From assembly GCF_030272615.1 (NCBI RefSeq), contig NC_081411.1, positions 40,287,140 through 40,351,139 of the forward strand: 64,000 nucleotides of DNA, in the 5' to 3' direction. This document shows positions 47,647 through 58,619 of this stretch, piece by piece. The position numbers and the translations under genes were made by a program. The stretch's first letter is position 1. The number at the start of each line of letters is the position of its first letter. The notes under the pieces are model-generated. The model did not search any database. It was given only the letters and a program-made list of their open reading frames with translations, and was not told the DNA's origin. The DNA is from Cryptomeria japonica (taxonomy: Eukaryota; Streptophyta; Pinopsida; Cupressales; Cupressaceae).

Positions 47647-48699
47647 TGTTAGGTCCCAGAGACAACTGAGAGGGGAGGGGTGAATTAGTTGTCTAATAAA
47701 TTCAAACCAAAAACCAATTAACCAACTTAATGCTTAATACCGGTAAACTAGCTAAGTATGCCGGTAGATAGTGTTAACAATATATTGCTATATCAGTAAA
47801 GATTAATGCATGAAACACAAACATAAAGTCATCCACAACACATAACACTTGTATGTGGAAACCCTGTAACGGGAAAAACCATGTTGGGAAACCTTACTCA
47901 AAATCAGATGATACTACTATAGATAGTAAGTGTACATAAATGGGGTCTACACATGCAGAAAGGCCAACAACCTAGAGCTCACTGCTCAATCACAAAATGG
48001 GAATCACACTGACTACGGTTGGATGGTTAAATCCAATAATAATGTACTACACAAAATAGCATCTTCATATGCTGGATTCAGTACTGGTGTAATGCTGATA
48101 TGCTTATATAAAAACCTAGCTTCACCTTCAAATGATGTCTTCATGTGTACCTCTGCTTGATCTCGCATATACCTTCACTCAATTCTTTTTTGCATTTCAC
48201 ACTTGATCTTACAAATAAGATCTTACATTTATACCACACCCTAAGACCAATTTTAGTAGGTCAGCTCTACAAGATATTACAATAAAATCATTTTACAAAC
48301 AATATAATATCTGATGCAATAACTGATTAAACATGTCGGCTTAATGCATTTACATCAGTAATAAATCATCTCCATAGCATGCCATGCTGATTTGGAAAAG
48401 ATAAACCTGCCGATGTAGCCCTAGATAACCTAGACCTATTTGTGAGTAAAAGCAAATATGCAAATATGAATATACCAATGATTAATTCTTCAAAACAAAG
48501 TGTCCACACGATGTCTTCGACATTACCAAGTGTCTTCTATATCATTCCAAATACCAGTGAACATTATATCCTGTCAACAAACCATATACCAATAACTATG
48601 CAATAGTTACTTGCTTGCTGGTGAATGTTGCTGGATCTCAAAGTGCTAGTTTTCAGTAGGTGTTGACATCAATGACAAAACCATACCAAAATACCAACA
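47647..48699 (-). repeat. Array H middle LTR
   Basis: 1,053 bp ending CCAACA at 48699. It is followed not by PPT but by RT sequence in plus orientation, starting aataa, the complement of ttatt at 49604. This LTR is probably a hybrid made by recombination with an oppositely oriented LTR. Confidence 0.85.
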
Positions 48700-49030
48700 A
48701 ATAATACTTGGACATTAGTTCCCCAGCCTAAAGATAAAAATGTAATTGCAACCAAATGGGTATTTAGAAACAAACTTAATGAAGATGGTGAGGTTGTCAG
48801 AAATAAAGCAAGACTAGTGTGTAAGGGATATTCTCAGAAAGAAGGAGTTGATAACAATGAAACCTTTGCACCGGTAGCTAGAATTGAGGCAGTCAGATAA
48901 TACTTGGCTTTTGCAGCTCACAAGGACTACAAAGTTTATCAAATGGATATTAAATGTGCATTTTTGAATGGAGATCTTGAAGAGGAAGTATATATTGAAC
49001 AACCTGATGGATTTTCTTTGACAGATGACA
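48700..49030 (+). pseudogene. Inverted Copia RT fragment
   Basis: Plus-strand [34 protein letters not shown] then TAA, YQMDIKCAFLNGDL, EEEVYIEQPDGFSL. Its 5' edge is exactly the codon pair where the minus-strand unit 2 RT stops at 49604 (EKNN/NNTW), so it is the missing half of that RT, flipped. It runs directly into LTR sequence at about 49,031 at a TGTAAGATC-like junction. Confidence 0.85.
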
Positions 49031-49603
49031 ATGTAAGATCAAGTGTGAAATGTGAAAAAGAATTGAGTGAAGATATATGCAAGATCAAGCAAAGGTATAC
49101 ACGAAGACATCATTTGAAGGTGAAGCTAGGTTTTTCTATAAGCATATCAGCATGACACTAGTACTGAATCCAGCATATGAAGATGTTAGTTTGTGCAGTA
49201 CATTATTATTGGATTTAACCATCCAATTGTAGCCAGTGTGACTCCCATTTTGTGATTGAGTAGTGAGCTCTAGGCTGTTGGCCTTTCTGCATGTGCAGAC
49301 AACATTTGTGTACACTTACTATCTGCAGTAGTATCATCTGATTGTGGGTAAGAATTCCCACCATGGTTTTTCCCCTTACAGGGTTTCCACGTACAAATAT
49401 TGGTGTTATGTGTTGTGGATGACTTTATGTTTGTGTTTCATGCATTAATCTTTACCGATATAGCAATTTACTGTTAACACTCTCTACTGGCATATTTAAC
49501 TGGTTTACCGGTATTAAGCATTAAGTTGGTTAATTGGTTTTTGGTTTGAATTTATTAGACAACTGATTCACCCCCCCTTCTCAGTTGTCTCCAAGACCTA
49601 ACA
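49031..49603 (+). repeat. Plus-oriented LTR fragment (3' half, array H/F family)
   Basis: Collinear with the second half of the solo LTR 27094-28153, ending GACCTAACA. Followed by ttatt, the complement of the aataa after the middle LTR: the two halves of one target duplication are now inverted. Confidence 0.85.
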
Positions 49604-50865
49604 TTATTTTTCTCAATTTGTCCTAATTCTTCTTCCATAGCTTTAATCCAAAATTTATCTTCACATGCCTCATTGATAGATGATGGTTCAATTTGAGAAA
49701 TAAGACATACCTCTTCATTTGCCAATCTTCCTCTTGTCATAACTCCTTTAAATTTCTTTCCAATTATCTGATCTTTAGAATGATTCAATCTTACATACCA
49801 GGGTGTCTTAGTTTTCTGTTGTTCTTCAATTACTGTGGAATCCTCTGATGATACGGGGGTAACTGGATCTTCATTCTATACCAATGGATTTGGTGTAGGT
49901 TCATTTGTCATAATTTTTGTTACCAGTTCAGAGGCTATATACCTTGAAGTTCCTCTAAATTGTTCATCAATCTTTACATTTCTCTCAACAATTTTGTGCA
50001 ATCTCTTATTAAAACATCCATATGCCTTTCTCTTAGATGAATAACCAAGAAATATTCCTTCATCACTTCTAGGATCAAATTTGCCAATATACTCATCTCT
50101 TCTAATATAACATTTACTTCCAAAAATTCTGTAATACTTAAGAGTAGGAGTATTACCAAACCATAGTTCATGAGGGGTCTTACTGGTTTCACCTTTGATG
50201 TGAACTTTGTTGAATGTATAGACAGTAGTGCTAACTACTTCTCTCCAATACACATGTGGTAGATTTGCTTCAGATAACATACTTCTTGCTACATCCAAGA
50301 TAGTTCTATTTTTCCTTTCAACAACTCCATTCTGTTGTGGTGTCTGAGGTGCTCATAACTGTCTTCTGATTCCATTCACTTCACAGAATGTATTAAAATC
50401 CTTAGATGTGAATTCTCCTCCTTGATTTGATCTTAAACATTTGATTTTCTTACCGGTTTCATTCTTAACCATTGCTTTGAATAGTTTGAACTTTCCCAGT
50501 GCTTCTGATTTTTCTCTGAGAAAAGTAACCCAACACATTCTAGAATAATCATCAATAATTAGCATGAAATATCTATCACCTTGTAAGCTTTCAATTCTAG
50601 CCGGACCACATAAGTTAGTGTGAATCAAATCAAGAGCATTATTGGATTTTTCTGGAATACTTTTGAAACTATCTCTAACATGTTTTCCAAATTGACATTC
50701 CTTACAAATTGTATTATGAGGTTTCACAATTTTAGGTAGATCTCTAACTACCTTAGAAGTACTAATTTTTACCATGCAATCAAAATTTACATGACATAGT
50801 CTCTTATGCGATAACCAACTTTCATCTATATGTGCAATGAAGCATGCCTTTTCACTATTATTCAA
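49604..50865 (-). pseudogene. Array H unit 2: integrase and RT N-terminus
   Basis: RT start (49788-49604, SSINEACEDKFWIKAMEEEL) ends at EKNN where the inverted segment begins. Integrase (50865-49876) keeps IIDDYSRMCWVTFLREKS, but the second catalytic Asp is Asn (RSNQGGEF, codon 50424-50426). The Glu region and GKFDPRSDEGIFLGYSSK follow. One frame throughout. Confidence 0.88.
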
Positions 50866-52306
50866 ATGAAAGATATTACCTCTAGTCTAATTACCGGTTG
50901 CAATTTCCAAACCAGTTCTATTCATGATTTTGCATTTTCCATTTTTAAATTGTAACTAAAATCCTTTCTCAACTAATTGACCAATACTTAAAAGATTATG
51001 CTTTAATCCTTCAACATAGAAGACATTGTCAGTGTTATTCTTACCATCAAGAGATAATGAGCCCTTACCTTTGATTGAACAGGATTTGTCATCTCCAAAT
51101 CTTACTAAACCTCCATTGTATTCTTGAAAGTTCAAGAATTTACCTTTGTCTCATGTCATGTGATGTGAGCATCCTAAGTCAATGATCCATTCATCCTTTG
51201 CTTCAACTTTACCTGCTAGGGCTTGTCCTACTGGTTGAGCAGTAGGTGACGGTCGATCTTCTGTTATAGCAACAAAAACCCATCCATTGTCTATTGGATC
51301 CTCATCAGAATCATCAGTCACACCTTCATCAACAATGTAATAGGATTTGTCTTTGTTCTTCTTAAATTTGTATCTTTGATATTCAGGATTAGGCTTGTAT
51401 GTTCTTCTAGCTTCTTCTCTTAGTCTAGCATGTCTATCAGGGCATCTCGAAGCCATATGACCAATCTTATTGCAGTTAAAACATTTAAAGGGTGCTTTAC
51501 CTTCATACTTACTTCCAACTAGATCTTTTGGCATTTTTCTTGCAAATAGTGCTTCAAGTTCTTCAAGCTCTTCATTCTCCTTCCTGGTTTCTTCAAGTTC
51601 TCTTGCATAAAAGGCTTTCTAGTCTGATTTGTCAAATGATGGAGGAGATGATGTTGATGCTTTAAAGGCCAAATTAGTTTTTATAGTAGCAACAAGACCA
51701 AATTCCTCAATTTCAAAGGCTGAAAGTTTTCTAATCAATGTATCCCTAGTTACTAATTTATTAGGCATTGTTCTCGACTTATTTATAGCAGTAACCTTCA
51801 ATCTATATGCCAGTGGCAATCCTCTTAAGATTTTTGAAACAATTTCATCCTCACTCAAGGTTCCTCCACAATATTTAATACCCAAAACAATTTCATTTAT
51901 TGTTTCCATAAAAGCAGATATCCTTTCATCTTCTTCCATTTTTCAGATGTTCATACCTGACTCGGAAGCTTTCAATTTTTGCAATCTTAACTGTGGAATC
52001 TCCTTCATTTAGTGTTTCCAAATGATCCCAAATAGCTTTAGAAGTAGACCTATCTGATAATCCCATGATTTGTTGATCTGATAATGCACTCAAAAGTGCT
52101 TCTCTTGCTTTGCAATCATTTTTTTCATCTTTAGCTAAGGTAGTTGGAGTAGTCTGACTAGCTACAGTAGTAGTATAACCATTCTTTGTAACTTCCTAGA
52201 TGTCTTTATCGATGCAATTCAGATGTGTCTCCATCTTAATCTTCCATATCCCATAGTCAGTTCCATCAAGTTTAGGACTGTCCTTCCAAAAATAATTAGT
52301 AGACAT
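50866..52306 (-). pseudogene. Array H unit 2: GAG and protease
   Basis: ATG 52306 (MSTNYFWKDSPKLDG). A TAG sits near 52,196 in DIWEVT (Trp position). The same extra A as unit 1 (CTGAAAAATGG, about 51,937) shifts the frame. TAG follows SD near 51,619. The knuckle CFNCNKIGHMASRC is intact. The protease reads WIIDLGCSHHMT (Ser to Leu in the D-S-G triad) followed by TGA 51151. Confidence 0.88.
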
Positions 52307-52348
52307 TGGAAATCCTCAAGTTGTTAAACTTCTGCAAAAGAGGACTAG

Positions 52349-52360
52349 GCTCTGATACCA
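52349..52360 (-). other. Array H unit 2 primer-binding site
   Basis: Minus strand TGGTATCAGAGC, a perfect match to the Copia site complementary to initiator tRNA-Met. Confidence 0.9.
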
Positions 52361-52362
52361 AT

Positions 52363-53404
52363 TGTTAGGTCCCAGAGACAACTGAGAAGGGGGGGTGAAT
52401 CAGTTGTCTAATGAATTTAAACCAAAAACCAATTAACCAACTTAATGCTTAATACTAGTAAACTAGTTAAGTGTGTCGGTAGACAGTGTTAATAGTAAAT
52501 TGCTATACCAGTAGAGATTAATGCATGAAACATAAACATAGAGTCACACACAACACATAACACCAATATTTTGTACGTGGAAACCCTGTAAGGGGAAAAA
52601 CCACAGTGGGAAACCTTACCCACAATCAGATGATACTACTGCAGATAGTAAGTGTACATAAATGGGGTCTACACACGCAGAAAGGCCAACAGCCTAGAGC
52701 TCACTGCTTAATCCCAAAATGGGAGTCACACTAACTACAGTTGGATGGTTAAATCCAATAAGAATGTACTACACAAAATAGCATCTTCATATGTTGGATT
52801 CAGTACCGATGTAATGCTGATATGCTTCTACAAAAACCTAGCTTCACCTTCAAATGATGTCTTCGTGTATACCTCTGCTTAATCTCACATATACCTTCAC
52901 AAAATTCTTTTTCGCATTCCACATTTGATCTTACAAATAAGATCTTACATTTATACCATAACCTAAGACCAATTTTAGTAGGTCGGCTCTACAAGATATT
53001 ACAATAAAAATATTTTACATACAATATAATATCTGATGCAATAACTAATTAAACATGTCGGCTTAATGCATTTACAACACTAATAAATCATCTCTGTAGC
53101 ATGCCATGCTGATCTGGAAAAGATAAACCTACCGATGTAACCCTAGATAACCTTGGACCTATTTGTCGGTAAAAGAAAATATGCAAATATGAATATACCA
53201 ATGATCAATTCTTCAAGACAAAGTGTCCATACAATGTCTTCGACATTATCAAGTGTCTTCCATATCATTCCAGGTACCAGTGAACCATATACCAGTAACT
53301 GTGCAATAGTTACTTGCTTGCCGATGAATGTTGTTGGATCTCCAAAGTGCTAGTGTTTCAGTATGTGTTGACAACAATGACAAAACCATACCAAAATACT
53401 AACA
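52363..53404 (-). repeat. Array H, right LTR (5' LTR of unit 2)
   Basis: 1,042 bp, TGTTAGG...ACTAACA, followed by TSD ggtta. Collinear with the other two LTRs with small deletions near its right end. Confidence 0.9.
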
Positions 53405-53409
53405 GGTTA

Positions 53410-53714
53410 CAACTTGCATGGGAAGGATATTTAAATAAATATTGATTTATTTAAATGCAATTGGATTTTTAATTAAATGTAAATCTAATTAAATGGGAAA
53501 GGGGGAATTTAATTAAATAAATATTATTTATTTAATTAAAGGTTAGAATGTGGCTAAATGAATTATATTAAATAAATTGAATAATTTATTTAATTAATAA
53601 AGGAAAGGGGGTGAAATTAATTAGTTATGATTTAATTAATAGAAGAATTCTTTTAGTGGATTAAATACAAATTAAATATTTATTTAATTAGGTGGTCATA
53701 TTTATATGTCTACA
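53410..53714. mobile_element. Solo LTR inside element G, right part
   Basis: Continues 33784 after the array. Very AT-rich, with repeated ATTTAATTAAATAAAT-type strings in both orientations. Ends TCTACA followed by gtaat. Confidence 0.6.
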
Positions 53715-56640
53715 GTAATTCTTGTTAACAACTTTGTTGGTAATATTAGTGGTAAGGGTACTTTAAGTCTTAATGATATAATTAGACTAAAACCTATGAT
53801 GTCATGTATGTAGAAGTTTTGAAACACAATCTTCTAAGTGTGAGTCAGTTATATACAAAGGCTACAATCTTTCATTTGATACAAAATGTTGTGATATAGT
53901 AAAATTGATACTAGAGAATTAATTGTAGAAGGAAGTAGGACTAACAATGATGTATATCATCTCAATGAAGTAAACAAACAAAATTATTTTTCTATGTAGA
54001 GGGAAGAGAGTTGGATTTGGCATAAATTATTGGGACATATCAAGTTTGATGATCTTGTGAGGATTATTTCAAAAGCTATAGTAAAATACATGCTTAAGAG
54101 ACTGAAGGCTTCATGTACTAGATGCAAACCATGTCATGAGGGAAAGTAGACAAGGATTGTATTTTCTACCAAGGAGTATTTCACTACAAAATTATTTGAT
54201 GTAATTCATACAAATATGTGTAGGCCAATGAGGAAAAAGGGTTTACAAGTTGAAAGATATTTTATGATTCTTATTGATGGCTATTCTAGAATGACCTAGA
54301 TTACTTTTCAAAAAGAAAAATCAAAAGCCTTTGAAAACTTTAAAGAATTTAAAGTAATGGTAGAAAATGACACTGATAGAACAATCAAATGGTTAAGATT
54401 AGGTAGAGGTGGAGAATTTACTTTTGATATATATTAAGAATTCTATAAGATGCATGGGATTTAGATAAAGTACTCTACTCCTAGAACTAAAAAAAATGGA
54501 CTATAAAAAAGTAACAACCTGATTATTTAGGAGTTAGATAGAGAAATGTTGACCAAAGAAAAGTTACCATATATATATTGGAAAATAGTGGTTCAAAAAA
54601 TAGTATAGATTTTGAATAGATCTTAAATCACAATAAGAACTACTAAGACTCAAAAACTATGGAAAGGAAGAATTAGTGAAACATCTCAGAATATTCAAAA
54701 CCAAGTGCTATATCAAAAGGGATGAAAAGGAATTGGGCAAGTTGAATTCCAGATGTAATGAAGGTATTTTTCTTAGTTATTCTATGTCAAATAAGATATA
54801 TATAGATGTTATAATGAAAAGTTGAAAAGAATAGTGGAAAGTGTCAATGTGAGTGTTGATGTGACAAGACATTCAACACTTTTTTAGATGAAGATGACAA
54901 TGATAAATAATTTAATAGTGGAGATGATATAGAGGAAGTGAATCAAAATATATAGTTGTTATGACTCTAACCAAGTATGTCTAAAAGAATCACTTAGAAG
55001 ATTAAATCATCGAAAATAAAAATAGTGGAGTTCAAACCTAGAAAAGAATTAAGAAAGCAAGTGAACATATATATTTTTTCTTACAACAAAAAATGAAAAA
55101 AGTACTTATGTAGAGACAAGTGAAGAAAAATGTTTGTTACAGGCTTTGGAGGAAGATTTATCTTATATTGAGAAGAATGAAACTTGGGAGTTGGTTTCAA
55201 GACCTAAAGATAAAAATGGGATAGTTACCAAATGGGTCTTTAGAAACAAATTAAATGAAGATGGAAAAGTTATCCAAAATAAGGTTGGAATTGTATTCAA
55301 AGGACACACTCAAGTTGAGGAAGGTAATTTTGAGGAGACATCTGTTCCAAAAGAAAGATTAGAGGAAATTAAAATGTTCCTAACATTATCATCATTTATG
55401 AATTTCAAAGTATATCATATGGATGTCAAACCTTCTATTTTGAAAGGAGAGTTAGAATATGAATTATACATTGAATAAATAGAAGGGTTCTAACATTCAA
55501 ACAAACTTGACTTTATGTGTAGATTAAAGAAGACTCTTTATAGACTCAAATGTGCTCCTAGAGCATGGTGTTCCAGATTGGATAGATATCCACAAAAATA
55601 AGGATTCAAGAGAGATAGTATAGACAAAAAAATATGCATAAAAATAGAAGGTGTCCAATTATTGGTTGTTGTTTACATGGACAAAATTATTGTTAGAGGT
55701 AGTAGTGATGCAATGTAAAATGAATTCTAGGATGCTATGCAGAAGGAATTTAAGATATCAATTCTTGGTGAGTTATCTTTTTTTCTTGGTTTACATATTT
55801 CCCTATAAAAAAATGGTATATTCGTATCTTAGACCAAGTATATAAAAGAAATGTTCAATAAGTTCAAGATGGAAGAGTGAAAATAGGCAAGTACACCTAT
55901 GATTACTAGGTGTAAATTGATAAAAAAAATATTGAATCTATTATGGGAAATCAGACCTTGTATTCATTAATATTTTGTAATTTGTTTTATTTAACTATAT
56001 CTAGATCAAATATAATGCAAGCGTTGAGGATTATAGCTAGGTTATAAGCAATACCTAAGGAAAATCATGTTACTAGGTAGTAAAAAAAAAATCAAATATT
56101 TGAAGGCTACAATAGATTTTGTTTTGTGGTAACCCAAGAGTGAAAAATTCACATTGATTTCATACACAAATGTAGATTGGGTTGGAAGTATAGATGATTG
56201 GAAGAATAAAAGTGGTGGAGCTTTCTTTCTTGGTAACAAACTCATGTCTTGGTTGAGCAAGAAACATGCCTTAGTATCTCTATCTACAATAGAATCATAG
56301 TACATTGCAACGGTTTTTTGTTGCACTTAGAATTTATGGATGAATAAAAATTTAAAGGAGATGAAAATAGAGTTTGAGAAGCCCATTTGCATTCTTTTTG
56401 ACAATACAAGTGCCATAAATATTTTTAATAATTGGATGATACAATAATAGATGAAACATATTGAAATCAAGTATTCTTTTCTAAAGAACAAGATTGTATA
56501 TAGAGAAGTGAAGCTGGAGTATGTTGAGAGTAAGAAGAATATTGTAGGAATCTTCACAAAACCTTTGCCTACTTAGGTGACTTTTGAGTATCTTTGGTAG
56601 AATTTGGTAGTGGTTGCTCCCTCCTCTTGAATCAAGAGTA
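53715..56640 (+). pseudogene. Copia element G: protease to RNase H, heavily decayed
   Basis: Resumes the protease at FVGNISGKGTLSLND. Pre-integrase about 54,040 (CTRCKPCHEGK). Integrase FDVIHTNMCRP, LIDGYSRMT, RLGRGGEF (second Asp to Gly, 54402-54404). RT 55134-55478 ([31 protein letters not shown]), LDRYP, VVYMDKI. RNase H about 56,150-56,580 (YTNVDWVGS, LSTIES, DNTSAI, FTKPLPT). It has dozens of stops and is the oldest Copia copy in the window and the host of the nest. Confidence 0.85.
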
Positions 56641-58178
56641 AGTACGTGTTGAGGTATAGTTTTGGCTCCCTAGTGGTCTTATGGAGTGTTTAAGTTCATA
56701 TTTTGGGGAGAGAAGGTGAGTTGATGAAGAAAGCTTGATCCAAGATGAAAAGAGGAGAGAGAATGGGAGAAAGAGACCAAAATTCTATATATTTAAGGAG
56801 AAATTTTGTTGTCATTTGTCATTGATGTCAAAGCTATATCTTTAAAAAGGATCAATATGATAAAATACTTAAAACTTTCTTATAGGATCAGGTATACATC
56901 AGAGAGGGAATCACTGATAGATCTTGATTGTGTTGGTGTGCTAGAAAAAATTTGTTGTTTTCCATCAACAACAAAGGGGGAGATCATTAAACATTAGTTT
57001 TTCATTCATGTGAAAGATGTGCCAAAATTTTGATGCCAAAGGTATCAATAGATCAACAATGATAGTCAAATGAAGTTGCATTTCACATGCCATGACTAAG
57101 TGTTTGAATTCCACATATATATCATGAGTTTAGGAGCAAGAATGACTTATATCATCCATATTCTTGACTTGCATGTGAGTGCAACACTTGGGGCTTTCAA
57201 AAAGTCTATGAAGGTAATTAGCTCTTGTATTATATTGTACATTTTTAATTTTCCACATCCATTTGTAGAAGATCACGATGTTTCAGGGGAATCCAATTGG
57301 GGAAAAAGTTGCTAGGTGATGAAGAATATGAAATATAAATTTTATTCTTGGGTAAGCCACTGTATATAATTCATCTTCTTTGAAATAAAAAAGGAGATTT
57401 TTCAAATATGTTCTTCTAGGATCATTTGTGAAGAGGACAATTTAACATGATATTTATTGTAAATGAACTAATATTACTTCATATTTTGAGTTAGTATCAA
57501 ACTACCTAGATTCATAGTAATTTATAAGGAGCACACAAAGTTCAAGTTTTTACCTCACTACTTGACTTACCAATTAAAGGAGAATCAATTATTTTATTTT
57601 GAATTATTTTATGTTGAAATAATTCCATGTTTCAATAATTCGGTAGTTATTATGGAGCATTTGTGTGGATATCAACTTCATGAACTAATAAGTGAAGAAT
57701 TTACCTACTTTGGTCTAGTCATAATCATCTGAGGCATTTAGGAGATAGACAATTCTAGAAGCATGGAAGAGTATTGCTAATTTAATCATCCCATGTCATG
57801 TCATAACCCCTTCATATCTTTCATGTGATTTTTATTTTGAGTATGGAGGTTCAATAAAGAGAAATATTTGGTTATCAATGGAATGACTGGATTTCAATAA
57901 ATTTGATAAAATCAAGTTCAAAGTTTCAGAGGGATTTACAAGGTGTTGGAACCCTAAAATTTAAAGATTTTAGAGTTATAGATTCATGCCAAAAAGAAGA
58001 TTTATCAATGCAATTGTATGCACTACCAAGTAAGTGCACCAAGTTGTAGTACCAAAAAGGTGCCACTTCTTACTTTTTCATAAAAATGCGTCATTGGCAT
58101 TGAAAGGTTGTCCAAACCTACAGGTTGGATGCCCAAGGAAAATCCTACCCAAAGGGTTGTTATTCTCCCAAGCAAACC
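56641..58178. other. Element G 3' region with PPT, then unassigned DNA
   Basis: AAAGGGGGAGAT at 56973-56984 is a good PPT for element G, so a 3' LTR should start near 56,985, but TG is lost and no matching 5' LTR is visible. The rest to 58,178 is AT-rich with no supported gene. Confidence 0.5.
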
Positions 58179-58378
58179 ATTTGGCGAGCGCCAAATATGG
58201 CACTCGCCCTATTAATGCAAAATTTTGAATTTTCACATTTGGTGCGGGCCAAATTTGGCGCTTGCCAAATGCAAAATTTGAATTTTCACATTTGGCATAC
58301 GCCAAATTTGGCGCTTGCCAAATGTGAAAAGTTAATTTTTTGTATTTGGCGAGCGCCAAATTTGGCGCATGCCAAATG
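58179..58378. repeat. Cluster of short palindromes (TTTGGCG..CGCCAAA)
   Basis: Stem-loops such as ATTTGGCGAGCGCCAAAT (58179-58196), and related TTTGGCGCTTGCCAAAT, TTTGGCATACGCCAAA and TTTGGCGAGCGCCAAA, are joined by GAATTTTCACA linkers in a roughly 55-bp rhythm. GC-containing cores stand out from the AT-rich flanks. Frames through it are repetitive and not genes. Confidence 0.75.
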
Positions 58379-58619
58379 TTTTGCATTGTCCAATGTGAAG
58401 GTTTTGTGAGTGTGTAGATTTTTCAATCTGGGCACAAGTTAAATCCACCCCCGAAGGAGAATATATACATGAAATATAAAATTTAAGTATAGCTCTATAG
58501 GACTTATAATGTAGATTCTAGTTTTAAGAGGATCATATAAAATTTTAGACTTAGTCAAATTTCAATAATCAACATGTCAAATTTCAATAATCAACATGAT
58601 CCCATTAGCATTCTTTAGC
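58379..58619. other. Short unassigned AT-rich spacer
   Basis: Contains a tandem 20-bp duplication (ATTTCAATAATCAACATG) at about 58,558-58,598. Nothing else recognised. Confidence 0.4.

Larger units (their letters stand above)
33785..53404 (-). mobile_element. Second Copia triple-LTR array (array H)
   Basis: Starts TGTTAGGTCC and ends ACTAACA, flanked by ggtta (33780-33784, 53405-53409). Three minus-oriented LTRs (33785-34849, 47647-48699, 52363-53404) and two internal regions. Unit 1 is full length but split by element K; unit 2 has lost its RT C-terminus and RNase H and gained an inverted segment. Units 1 and 2 share a 1-bp frameshift in GAG (CTGAAAAATGG where element F has CTGAAAATGG), supporting duplication of one insertion. 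Same family as 27094-28153 and 60597-64000. Confidence 0.88.

Noticed and set aside
49031-49155. C-terminal extension of the inverted RT reading (VRSSVKCEKELS...)
   Set aside because: This is LTR sequence joined by deletion, not a real domain.
53410-53714. Separate AT-rich MITE
   Set aside because: Its left side joins 33,784 across the ggtta duplication and its right end has the gtaat duplicate, so it is the rest of the solo LTR.
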